The notes beneath the pieces are model-generated. The model saw nothing but the letters and a program-made list of their open reading frames with translations. It was not told the DNA's origin and searched no databases. Source: Oscillospiraceae bacterium (GTDB lineage: Bacteria > Bacillota > Clostridia > Oscillospirales > Oscillospiraceae). Taken from it: a stretch of 5,460 nucleotides of DNA. Positions 1 through 5,435 of the stretch are shown here, in pieces. The stretch is taken from NCBI GenBank assembly GCA_016295615.1, contig JAEDKW010000074.1, positions 1-5,460 on the forward strand, in the 5' to 3' direction. Each line of letters opens with the position of its first letter. Positions within the stretch are counted from its first letter, which is position 1. The translations under genes were made by a program, and so were the position numbers.

Positions 1-32
1 CACAATAACGAACGGGCACCCGCCCTTGCTTT

Positions 33-37
33 GGAGG
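33..37 (+). promoter_or_regulatory. Ribosome binding site of the binding-protein gene
   Basis: GGAGG lies 7 bases before the ATG at 45. It fixes the start immediately before a classical lipoprotein signal peptide. No -35/-10 pair is visible in the 44 bases available upstream, so the operon promoter is probably outside the window. Confidence 0.8.
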
Positions 38-44
38 AAACACA

Positions 45-860
45 ATGAAAAAAGCACTGTCTCTTATTCTCGCACTGATTCTGGTCCTTTCCCTTGCTGC
101 CTGCGGCAGCAGCGGCGGCAAGGAAGACCCCGACGCTTCCGCGCAGCAGGAAGAAACCACCACCTTTATCATGGGCATTGACCCGGAGTATCCGCCCTTC
201 AGCTATCTGGACGCCAACGGTGACTACAGCGGCTTCGACGTGGAGATCTGCCGCGCCGCCTGTGAAAAGCTGGGCTGGAATCTTGAGGTTTTCGGCGTAA
301 ACTGGGATGACAAGCTGGTTCAGCTGGACGCCGGTGAGTGCGACTGCATCTGGTCCGGCATGACGATCCTGGACAGCATGAAGGAAAGCGGCTATGTCCT
401 TTCCGCACCGTATTACGACAACACCCAGGTCCTGCTGGTGAAGGACGGCAGCGGTTTCACTTCCTCGGCGGATCTCGCCGGTAAGGACGTGGCCGTTCAG
501 CTCGGCACCTCCGGCGAAGCGCTGCTGAACGGAGACCTGTCCGATCTCGCGGCGACCTTTAACAGCGTCGTCACCTGCGACAGCTTCCTCAAGTGCTTCA
601 CGGAGCTGGACGGCGGCGCCGTGGACGCCGTGTTTGTTGACCTGCCGGTTGCCACCAGCTACGCCGCAGAGAATGACGGCTTTGTCATTCTGAACGAAAA
701 TCTCGGCGCCGAGCAGTACGGCATTGCGTTCCGTTCCGGCGACGCTGAACTGTGCGCCGCCATTGAGGGCGCTGTTGCAGAGCTGGTCGCGGACGGCACC
801 TATGCCGAGATCGCCGAAAAATACCCCGACATCGTAAACAATCTGCTCTTCCTGAACTGA
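45..860 (+). CDS. Amino acid ABC transporter substrate-binding lipoprotein (SBP family 3)
   Basis: This 271-aa protein is the extracytoplasmic receptor of a polar amino acid importer. It should capture the amino acid and deliver it to the permease encoded next. Residues 1-20 form a lipoprotein signal peptide: MKK, a hydrophobic stretch, and the lipobox L17-A18-A19-C20, with C20 the expected lipidated residue. A Ser/Gly/Glu-rich linker follows to about residue 40. The family 3 fold then shows PPFSY (50-54), GFDVE (63-67), a GMTI segment (105-108), GTSGE (154-158), a DAVFVD segment (194-199) whose D199 matches the amino-group-binding Asp, and QYGIAF (224-229). Length is normal. The start has a GGAGG 7 bases upstream. 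By eye, M112 occupies the place of the conserved carboxylate-binding Arg of HisJ and GlnH, so the ligand is uncertain. The mature part has seven cysteines. Any promoter lies left of the window. Confidence 0.95.
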   Translation: MKKALSLILALILVLSLAACGSSGGKEDPDASAQQEETTTFIMGIDPEYPPFSYLDANGDYSGFDVEICRAACEKLGWNLEVFGVNWDDKLVQLDAGECDCIWSGMTILDSMKESGYVLSAPYYDNTQVLLVKDGSGFTSSADLAGKDVAVQLGTSGEALLNGDLSDLAATFNSVVTCDSFLKCFTELDGGAVDAVFVDLPVATSYAAENDGFVILNENLGAEQYGIAFRSGDAELCAAIEGAVAELVADGTYAEIAEKYPDIVNNLLFLN

Positions 861-893
861 TGATGCGCTGCCTGCGGCAAAAACCGGATCTAT

Positions 894-929
894 GAAACCC
901 CGGAAGCGGCAAAACGCTTCCGGGATTTC
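894..929 (+). promoter_or_regulatory. Intra-operon stem-loop between binding protein and permease genes
   Basis: A perfect 10-bp GC-rich stem (899-908 with 915-924) encloses a GCAAAA loop. After one mismatch it is extended by GAAA (894-897) pairing with TTTC (926-929). It sits 33 bases after the binding-protein stop and 44 bases before the permease start. The T-run after the stem is only three bases, so it is at best a partial terminator. Hairpins here in importer operons commonly protect the upstream mRNA or reduce read-through, giving more binding protein than membrane subunits. That role is inferred. Confidence 0.7.
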
Positions 930-973
930 CTCTGCGCCGGCGACCGCAAAGCGAAACAAAGAGAGGTTTTTCT

Positions 974-1639
974 ATGACACTGTGGACAATGATACTCAAA
1001 ATGAGCGAGGGGTTCGGCAAGACCTGCGCCATCTTTTTTCTGACCCTGCTGTTTTCCCTGCCGCTGGGCATGGTCGTTGCGTTTCTGCGCAGGAGCAAAA
1101 ATAAGCTGATCTCCAATGCCATGCGCTTCTTCATTGCCGTTTTGCGCGGCACACCCCTGATGCTGCAGCTGCTGGCGGTCACCTACGGACCGTACTACAT
1201 CACCAAGTCGCTGGACTTTATCAGCATATCTGTCGCTCGCAACAAGCTGATCCCGGTCGTGATCGCGTTTTCCATCAACTATGCCGCCTATTTCGCGGAG
1301 ATCTACCGCGGCGGCATCGAGTCGATGCCCGTCGGGCAGTATGAGGCTGCCGAGGTTTTGGGCTACACGAAGATGCAGACCTTTTTCAAGATCATTCTGC
1401 CGCAGGTCGTCAAACGCATTCTGCCGAGCGTCACGAACGAAGTCATCACGCTCGTCAAGGACACCTCCATGGCGTTTACGGTCTCCTATCAGGAGATGTT
1501 TACCATCGGCAAACAGATCGCCAACTCCCAGACGAGCTTTCTGCCGTTCGTGGTGGCAGGCGTGTTCTACTTTGTGTTCAACGCCGTTGTCGACTTTGGA
1601 ATGGGCAAAGCCGAAAAGGCGCTTGACTACTATCAGTAA
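974..1639 (+). CDS. Polar amino acid ABC transporter permease (HisM/GlnP type)
   Basis: This 221-aa integral membrane protein forms the translocation channel of the importer. It shows the HEQ/HisMQ-family signature RGTPLMLQL (58-66) and the EAA loop that contacts the ATPase, with EAAEVLG at 124-130 and the downstream IILPQ (140-144). KDTSMA (162-167) is also typical of the family. Hydrophobic segments lie at about 18-38, 50-72, 92-110, 148-170 and 189-209, matching a five-helix permease of normal length. The ATG has a GAGAGG 7 bases upstream; internal Met6 and Met10 are alternatives with weaker support. Only one permease is encoded between the receptor and ATPase genes, so the channel is probably a homodimer, as in several Gram-positive glutamine and cystine importers. 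Substrate cannot be told from the permease. Confidence 0.95.
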   Translation: MTLWTMILKMSEGFGKTCAIFFLTLLFSLPLGMVVAFLRRSKNKLISNAMRFFIAVLRGTPLMLQLLAVTYGPYYITKSLDFISISVARNKLIPVVIAFSINYAAYFAEIYRGGIESMPVGQYEAAEVLGYTKMQTFFKIILPQVVKRILPSVTNEVITLVKDTSMAFTVSYQEMFTIGKQIANSQTSFLPFVVAGVFYFVFNAVVDFGMGKAEKALDYYQ

Positions 1640-1644
1640 GGAGG
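1637..1644 (+). promoter_or_regulatory. Full Shine-Dalgarno overlapping the permease stop codon
   Basis: TAAGGAGG is a full match to the 16S anti-Shine-Dalgarno. Its TAA is the permease stop codon. It lies 7 bases before the GTG start at 1652, which selects that non-ATG start and suggests translational coupling between permease and ATPase. Confidence 0.85.
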
Positions 1645-1651
1645 CTGCGCC

Positions 1652-2410
1652 GTGATACTCGAAATGAACAACATCCGCAAATCCTTCGGCAGGCTGAACG
1701 TCCTGCGCGATATCAGCATGAGCGTGGACGCCGGCGAGGTCGTGTCCGTCATCGGTCCCTCCGGCAGCGGCAAATCAACGCTGCTGCGCTGTGCGACATT
1801 CCTTGAGACCGTCGACTCCGGCAGCATCCGTTATATGGGCACCCCCGCCGTCACGACGGATGAGTACGGCAATGCGAATTACGTCTCCCCCGCGGAGCTG
1901 CGCCGGATCAAGCAGTACTACGGGCTGGTGTTTCAGCAGTTCAACCTCTTCCCGCACCGCACCGTGCTCAAAAACGTGACGGATGCCCCCATCCACGTGC
2001 AAAAGCGCGACAGGGAGGAGGTCCGGGAGACGGCGGCAGAGCTTCTGCGCAAGATGGGTCTTGCCGATAAAGCGGACGCCTACCCCTGCCAGCTTTCCGG
2101 CGGACAGCAGCAGCGTGTCGCCATCGCGCGCGCCCTTGCGATGAAGCCCGAGATCCTCTTTTTTGACGAGCCGACCTCCGCGCTCGACCCCGAGCTGACC
2201 GGCGAGGTGCTCAAGGTCATCAAGCAGCTTGCCGAGGAGGACATGACCATGGTCATCGTCACCCACGAGATGCCCTTTGCCCGCGCCGTTTCCGACCGCG
2301 TCATCTTCATGGACGGCGGCGTGATCGTCGAGCAGGGCGCGCCCGAGAATGTGTTCGGCAGCCCGCAGCAGGAGCGCACAAAGCAGTTCCTGCGCGGCTA
2401 CGAGCGCTGA
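1652..2410 (+). CDS. Polar amino acid ABC transporter ATP-binding protein (GlnQ/HisP type)
   Basis: This 252-aa cytoplasmic ATPase drives the importer. All nucleotide-binding motifs are intact: Walker A GPSGSGKST (35-43), Q-loop VFQQFNLFPH (93-102), ABC signature LSGGQQQR (148-155), Walker B ILFFDEPTSALDP (168-180) and the switch histidine H205 in VTHEM. The FNLFPH string and the C-terminal segment (VIVEQGAPENVF, 224-235) are typical of the polar amino acid uptake family. Length is normal. Translation starts at GTG 1652, giving the family-typical MILEMNNIRKSFG, and is supported by the strong ribosome binding site that overlaps the permease stop. It is the last gene of the operon. Only weak GCGC repeats follow its stop, so some read-through into hisS is possible. 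Confidence 0.96.
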   Translation: MILEMNNIRKSFGRLNVLRDISMSVDAGEVVSVIGPSGSGKSTLLRCATFLETVDSGSIRYMGTPAVTTDEYGNANYVSPAELRRIKQYYGLVFQQFNLFPHRTVLKNVTDAPIHVQKRDREEVRETAAELLRKMGLADKADAYPCQLSGGQQQRVAIARALAMKPEILFFDEPTSALDPELTGEVLKVIKQLAEEDMTMVIVTHEMPFARAVSDRVIFMDGGVIVEQGAPENVFGSPQQERTKQFLRGYER

Positions 2411-2444
2411 TGCGCAAGCGCCCCTCCGTTTTATGCCGCGCGCC

Positions 2445-2472
2445 TTGACTTTTCGGGACAAAGCGGTAAAAT
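2445..2472 (+). promoter_or_regulatory. Probable sigma-A promoter of hisS
   Basis: The -35 TTGACT (2445-2450) and -10 TAAAAT (2467-2472) are separated by 16 bases, each one mismatch from consensus. Transcription would begin near 2479, giving a leader of about 50 bases. That is too short for a T-box, so hisS is probably not controlled by a tRNA-His T-box from this promoter. Confidence 0.65.
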
Positions 2473-2530
2473 AGGGGTATCTTTTTCCGCGCAGCACGCA
2501 ACCGTACTTATTTGGAAAGGAAGGTTCCCT

Positions 2531-3889
2531 ATGGAAAGAATCAAACCCCGTACGTTATCCGGCTTCATGGAGCTGCTGCCGCAGCAGCAGATGCAGATGG
2601 ACCGCATTATGGAGACCGTTCGCTCCGTCTATGCGCTCTACGGCTTCACCGCGCTTGACACCCCGATCATCGAGGCGTCTGAGATCCTGCTTGCCAAGGG
2701 CGGCGGCGAAACGGAAAAGCAGATCTACCGCTTTACGAAGGGCGACTCTGACCTGAGTCTGCGCTTCGACCTTACTGTGCCTCTTGCCAAGTACGTTGCG
2801 CTGCATTATTCCGAACTTTCCTTCCCCTTCCGCCGTTTCCAGGTCGGCAAGGTCTACCGCGGCGAGCGCGCGCAGCGCGGCCGCTTCCGTGAATTCTATC
2901 AGGCAGATATCGACGTGATCGGCGACGAGTCCCTCGATATTGCCAACGACGCCGAGATCCCCGCCATCATCTATACGCTTTTCTCCCGTCTGGGTCTCAA
3001 GCGATTCCAGATCCGCATCAACAACCGCAAGATCCTCAACGGCTTCTATGCCATTCTGGGGCTGAGCGAAAAATCCGGCGACATCATGCGTACCGTGGAC
3101 AAGATCGAAAAGATCGGCGCGGATATGGTCCGCGCGATCCTGGTCGATGACTATGCCATCAGCGACGAAGCCGCCGGCGAGGTGCTCCGGTTCATCGCCA
3201 TTCGCGGCACGAACGCGGAGGTCCTTGCCGCACTGGAGCAGTACCGCGGCAAAAACGAGCTGTTTGACGAGGGCTTGAACGAGCTGAGCACCGTGGTCAG
3301 GTATTTGGGCGGCTTCGGCGTACCCGAGGAGAATTTTGCCGTTGACCTCACCATTGCCCGCGGTCTCGATTACTACACCGGCACCGTGTACGAGACGACG
3401 CTGCTCGACCACCCCGAGATCGGTTCTGTCTGCTCCGGCGGACGCTACGATAACCTTGCCGAGTACTACACCTCCAAGCAGCTCCCGGGCGTCGGCATCT
3501 CCATCGGTCTTACCCGCCTGTTCTATGTTCTCGGCGAGCAGGGCATGCTCAACCCCGACGTGCCCACCGCTCCGGCGGACGCGCTGATCCTCCCGATGAC
3601 CGAGGATATTTCCGCCGCAGTCGCGCTTGCCACGCAGCTCCGCGCTGCCGGTCTGCGCACCCAGCTTTACACCGAGCCGAAGAAGTTCAAGGCCAGGATG
3701 AATTACGCGGACAGGCTCGGCGTTCCGTTCGTTCTCTTCCTCGGCGACGACGAGATCAAAGACGGCGTCGTGAGCGTGAAGAACATGAAGTCCGGCGAGC
3801 AGGTCAAGGTCTCTCCCGCAGAGGCGATCGAGCTGGTCAGGGCGTTTGTTGCCCGGCAGAATGCCAACGCGCCCATTCTCGACATCTGA
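2531..3889 (+). CDS. hisS: Histidine--tRNA ligase (histidyl-tRNA synthetase)
   Basis: This 452-aa class II synthetase attaches histidine to tRNA-His in the cytoplasm. The N-terminal KPRTLSGFMELLP (5-17) marks the expected start, and an AAGGAAGG lies just upstream. The catalytic domain shows LRFDLTVP (77-84), motif 2 running from KVYRGERAQRGRFREFYQ (107-124) to about 131, the histidine-specific RGLDYYTGTVYE (277-288, R277 matching the catalytic Arg), CSGGRYDNL (301-309) and motif 3 GVGISIGLTRL (320-330). The C-terminal anticodon-binding domain spans about 350-440. Having both RGLDYYTG and this domain separates it from HisZ, the tRNA-independent paralog. LRFDLTVP and the YRGERAQRGR form of motif 2 differ from the E. 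coli/Bacillus type (LRPEGT, FRHERPQKGR) and resemble the subtype shared with Bacteroidetes, actinobacteria and eukaryotes. It probably has its own promoter and faces the yerC-like gene tail to tail. Confidence 0.97.
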   Translation: MERIKPRTLSGFMELLPQQQMQMDRIMETVRSVYALYGFTALDTPIIEASEILLAKGGGETEKQIYRFTKGDSDLSLRFDLTVPLAKYVALHYSELSFPFRRFQVGKVYRGERAQRGRFREFYQADIDVIGDESLDIANDAEIPAIIYTLFSRLGLKRFQIRINNRKILNGFYAILGLSEKSGDIMRTVDKIEKIGADMVRAILVDDYAISDEAAGEVLRFIAIRGTNAEVLAALEQYRGKNELFDEGLNELSTVVRYLGGFGVPEENFAVDLTIARGLDYYTGTVYETTLLDHPEIGSVCSGGRYDNLAEYYTSKQLPGVGISIGLTRLFYVLGEQGMLNPDVPTAPADALILPMTEDISAAVALATQLRAAGLRTQLYTEPKKFKARMNYADRLGVPFVLFLGDDEIKDGVVSVKNMKSGEQVKVSPAEAIELVRAFVARQNANAPILDI

Positions 3890-3983
3890 TCGGTTGTCCC
3901 CTCTGTTTGGACGAAATCAGCCGCCGGCAAAACAGTTTCACCGGACAGAGACTAAAGAAAAACACGAGCAAAGCGAATAAAGC

Positions 3984-4014
3984 AAGCAGGTCATTTCTCC
4001 GAAATGACCTGCTT
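3984..4014. terminator. 13-bp perfect hairpin in the convergent intergenic region
   Basis: Arms 3984-3996 and 4002-4014 are perfectly complementary over 13 bp around a five-base CTCCG loop. It lies 94 bases after the hisS stop. Neither side has a clean T-run: plus-strand read-out gives ACTCCGTTT, minus-strand read-out gives GCTTTATTCGCTTT. It may terminate or backstop transcripts from either side, or act as a 3'-end stabilising structure for hisS mRNA. Confidence 0.65.
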
Positions 4015-4023
4015 ACTCCGTTT

Positions 4024-4039
4024 CCGCGCCTGGGCGCGG
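4024..4039. repeat. GC-rich short hairpin between two terminator-like stems
   Basis: CCGCGC (4024-4029) pairs with GCGCGG (4034-4039) around a CTGG tetraloop. All six pairs are G-C. It has no T-run on either side. It lies nine bases from the preceding hairpin and five from the following one, so it probably contributes to a compound barrier between the convergent genes. Confidence 0.5.
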
Positions 4040-4040
4040 C

Positions 4041-4078
4041 AAAAGACAGCTTCGGCATTTCGCCAAAAGCTGTCTCTT
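4041..4078. terminator. Bidirectional rho-independent terminator between hisS and yerC-like gene
   Basis: Arms AGACAGCTT (4044-4052) and AAGCTGTCT (4067-4075) form a 9-bp stem, with an inner GGC/GCC hairpin (4054-4056 with 4062-4064) capping it. Minus-strand transcripts leaving the yerC-like gene, whose stop is at 4089, meet the stem and then four U residues. Plus-strand transcripts meet the same stem followed by CTTT, with a further T5 at 4086-4090. A-rich and T-rich flanks on both sides fit a shared terminator for the convergent genes. Confidence 0.75.
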
Positions 4079-4088
4079 TGATCGCTTT

Positions 4089-4382
4089 TTACTCTTTTTC
4101 GCAGCGCTCCAGCACGGTCTTATATCCGTTGGAGCCGTAGGAGAGGCACTTGTTCACGCGCGTGATCGTTGCCGAAGAAACGCCCGTAGCCGCCGAGATC
4201 TGGGAAAAGGTCTTCCCTTCGCGCAGCATTTTTGCCACTTCCAGCCGCTGCGACATCGCCCGGATCTCGCCGATGGTACACAAATCGTCAAAAAAGCGGT
4301 AGCATTCCTCGACGTCCCGCAGGGAAAGAACTGCCTGGAACAGATGGTCGGTTTCCTCCGATTTCATTTTGCTTTCGTACAT
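4089..4382 (-). CDS. TrpR-like YerC/YecD-family transcriptional regulator
   Basis: This 97-aa cytoplasmic DNA-binding protein belongs to the Firmicutes YerC/YecD branch of the TrpR superfamily. The N-terminal helical part includes the characteristic DDLCTIGEIRAMSQRLEVAK (32-51). The helix-turn-helix follows as TFSQISAATGVSSATITRVN (58-77), with the YGSNGYK segment (82-88) near the C terminus. Length is typical, and members act as dimers. The ATG at 4382 has an AGGAGG (4391-4396) 8 bases upstream; Met6 is an internal alternative. TrpR itself is an amino-acid-sensing repressor. From memory, comparative genomics has proposed YerC relatives as histidine regulators (HisR), which fits the neighbouring hisS, but this is unverified here. 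The gene appears to be transcribed alone, with a promoter in the upstream gap and a terminator just after its stop. Confidence 0.92.
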   Translation of the reverse strand: MYESKMKSEETDHLFQAVLSLRDVEECYRFFDDLCTIGEIRAMSQRLEVAKMLREGKTFSQISAATGVSSATITRVNKCLSYGSNGYKTVLERCEKE

Positions 4383-4430
4383 AGGTCCTGCCTCCTATTT
4401 CGTCGCAGTTTGTTGTCCGTTCGCTTCGCT

Positions 4431-4460
4431 GCATCTGCTTTTCCCGGGTTTGCAAGATGC
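4431..4460 (-). promoter_or_regulatory. Leader hairpin upstream of the yerC-like gene
   Basis: GCATCTGC (4431-4438) pairs with GCAAGATGC (4452-4460) with one bulged base, around a 13-base loop containing CCCGGG. It would lie in the roughly 110-base untranslated leader between the proposed promoter and the ribosome binding site. No T-run follows, so it is not an obvious terminator. It could equally be a protein-binding inverted repeat. Confidence 0.4.
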
Positions 4461-4501
4461 CATACCGTGAATTTCATCAAGTCCGATGGATTTTTCTTTT
4501 T

Positions 4502-4530
4502 ATCGTATCACACTTTTTCGGACAAAACAA
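4502..4530 (-). promoter_or_regulatory. Probable promoter of the yerC-like gene
   Basis: Reading the minus strand, TTGTTT (4530-4525) is followed after exactly 17 bases by TACGAT (4507-4502). A TG one base before the -10 makes it an extended -10 (TGATACGAT). The -35 matches poorly. The start point would be near 4495. It lies just after the ECF gene stop and supports independent transcription of the regulator. Confidence 0.5.
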
Positions 4531-4559
4531 GTTCCCGCTGCGTTTTTTACTTGTGCGCG

Positions 4560-5183
4560 TTATTTTTTAACCTGTGCCATCGTGCGCTCCAAAAGCTTCA
4601 CGACCGGCGGCGCGACAAAGGACATGATGACCGCGGTGGCAATGCCCGAGATCACGCGCAGGGTCAGTCCGCCGAACACATAGGCGTAGGAATAATAGCC
4701 CTGGATCACACTGTCAAGATACATCACCACGGTGTTGAGCGCCGTGACGACCAGCGCCGCGGCGGTGATCGCGCCGACGAGCTGCACGCGGCTGAGGTGA
4801 TAGCCCTTTTTCTTCATGTAAAGCCCCAGCAGCAGCCCGCGCACCGTGTTCGGAACCAGCCACAGCACGGTCGTCGCCATCAGGCCGTAGGTGAGAAGCT
4901 GTTCCAGAAAGCTTCCCAGAAGACCGACGAGCAGTCCGCCGAGCGGACCGAAAAGCATTGCGGAGATGATCAGCGGCAGCGACGCCACCGAAATGTTCAT
5001 CCACCAGAGGCGGATCGTGCCCACCAGGCACAAAACGACATAGACCGCCGTGAGCATGGCGATCATTACGAGCTTTCGCACCGTAAGCCGTTCTTTGCTC
5101 GCCGGGATCACCACCATGAGCAGCAGCGCAAGCGCACTGACCGCGATGGAGATATAGCCCAGCGTCATCGTTTCCTGTGTCAT
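4560..5183 (-). CDS. ECF transporter S component, probably folate-type (FolT-like)
   Basis: This 207-aa hydrophobic membrane protein looks like the substrate-capture subunit of an energy-coupling-factor vitamin importer. The core begins at about residue 34 with LTVRKLVMIAMLTAVYVVL, containing the A42-xxx-A46 spacing typical of the first S-component helix that docks on EcfT. MLFGPLGGLLVGLLGSFLEQLL (about 76-97) and LVPNTVRGLLLGLYMKKKG (109-127) resemble folate-group S components. Predicted helices are at about 7-27, 36-56, 64-78, 80-100, 104-121, 133-155 and 167-190. That is seven rather than the usual six, the first being extra. The start at 5183 has GAGGG 7 bases upstream, and an in-frame stop at 5229-5231 excludes a longer protein. 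No EcfA, EcfA' or EcfT gene is present, so it would share a module encoded elsewhere. The vitamin is inferred from resemblance only; other small-molecule specificities remain possible. Confidence 0.85.
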   Translation of the reverse strand: MTQETMTLGYISIAVSALALLLMVVIPASKERLTVRKLVMIAMLTAVYVVLCLVGTIRLWWMNISVASLPLIISAMLFGPLGGLLVGLLGSFLEQLLTYGLMATTVLWLVPNTVRGLLLGLYMKKKGYHLSRVQLVGAITAAALVVTALNTVVMYLDSVIQGYYSYAYVFGGLTLRVISGIATAVIMSFVAPPVVKLLERTMAQVKK

Positions 5184-5245
5184 AACAAAACCCTCTTTCT
5201 GTTGTTTTCTGCGGCGCGGCGCAGGAGATCACACAGCCGAAAAAG

Positions 5246-5259
5246 GGGACAGGAATCCC
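5246..5259 (-). terminator. Weak terminator-like hairpin in the possible ECF leader
   Basis: On the minus strand GGGA and TCCC pair around a six-base loop, and one base later comes a run of five T residues (5244-5240). The four-pair stem can be lengthened by pairing the purine-rich bases before it with the T-run around a bulged C. It shares 5258-5259 with the stem at 5258-5293, so the two are mutually exclusive. Confidence 0.3.
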
Positions 5260-5293
5260 TCTCTCAGGCGGTGTTGAGCCACGCAGAGAGAGG
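5258..5293. repeat. 8-bp inverted repeat with inner stem
   Basis: CCTCTCTC (5258-5265) pairs perfectly with GAGAGAGG (5286-5293). The 20-base interior folds further: GC (5268-5269) with GC (5283-5284), and GTG (5271-5273) with CAC (5280-5282), leaving one bulged G and a six-base loop. On the minus strand this stem would form before the terminator-like hairpin at 5246-5259 and could block it. Confidence 0.5.
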
Positions 5294-5359
5294 TTTGTTT
5301 CTCTTCCTTTGTGGCAGCGGAATGCGGAAACCACACTGCAAACCCTTCCGGTTTTTCGT

Positions 5360-5386
5360 CCGGCGAGCAACTTCCCGTCTCGCCGG
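5360..5386. repeat. 8-bp GC-rich inverted repeat
   Basis: CCGGCGAG (5360-5367) and CTCGCCGG (5379-5386) are perfectly complementary around an 11-base loop. There is no T-run on either side. It is the most stable simple stem in the upstream region of the ECF gene and may be part of a leader RNA fold. Confidence 0.5.
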
Positions 5387-5435
5387 CACTTTCGGCCTTG
5401 CGGCATGAACACATGGTTTCCTACTATGCCAAAGC

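Noticed and set aside
14..25. GGGC/GCCC mini-hairpin before the binding-protein gene
   Set aside because: Only four pairs with no T-run, and too near the window edge to interpret.
1775..2497. 240-codon open frame on the minus strand opposite the ATPase
   Set aside because: It is a shadow of the ATPase gene with no family resemblance.
2555..3412. 285-codon open frame on the minus strand within hisS
   Set aside because: It lies entirely opposite hisS, whose motifs are intact. No domain or ribosome binding site supports it, and its length is explained by GC-rich codon use.
4527..4554. ACAAGT/ACTTGT inverted repeat just after the ECF stop as a terminator
   Set aside because: It has six mostly A-T pairs around a 16-base loop and overlaps the proposed -35 of the yerC-like gene; too weak to call.
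5222..5270. Glycine-riboswitch-like strings on the plus strand (GGAGA, GCCGAA, CTCTCAGG)
   Set aside because: The conserved CCGAAGG-GCAA core and the AAAAGGAC segment after CTCTCAGG are missing, and no second aptamer follows.
5255..5340. TPP-like CTGAGA and T-box-like GTGTGGTTTCCGC strings on the minus strand
   Set aside because: CTGAGA is simply part of the GAGAGAGG stem arm, and the other TPP elements are absent. The T-box-like string lacks the GGTGGTACCGCG core and any recognisable stem I.
4344..5408. 354-codon open frame on the plus strand over the ECF gene
   Set aside because: It is antisense to a clear membrane protein. Its translation is His/Arg/Asp/Gln-rich low-complexity sequence with no recognisable domain, as expected for the complement of a GC-rich hydrophobic gene.
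5229..5414. 61-codon minus-strand open frame that could be a leader peptide for the ECF gene
   Set aside because: It is in frame with the ECF gene but closed by a stop at 5229-5231. It has only a weak, closely spaced ribosome binding site and no recognisable protein features, and it spans several inverted repeats, so RNA structure is the better explanation.
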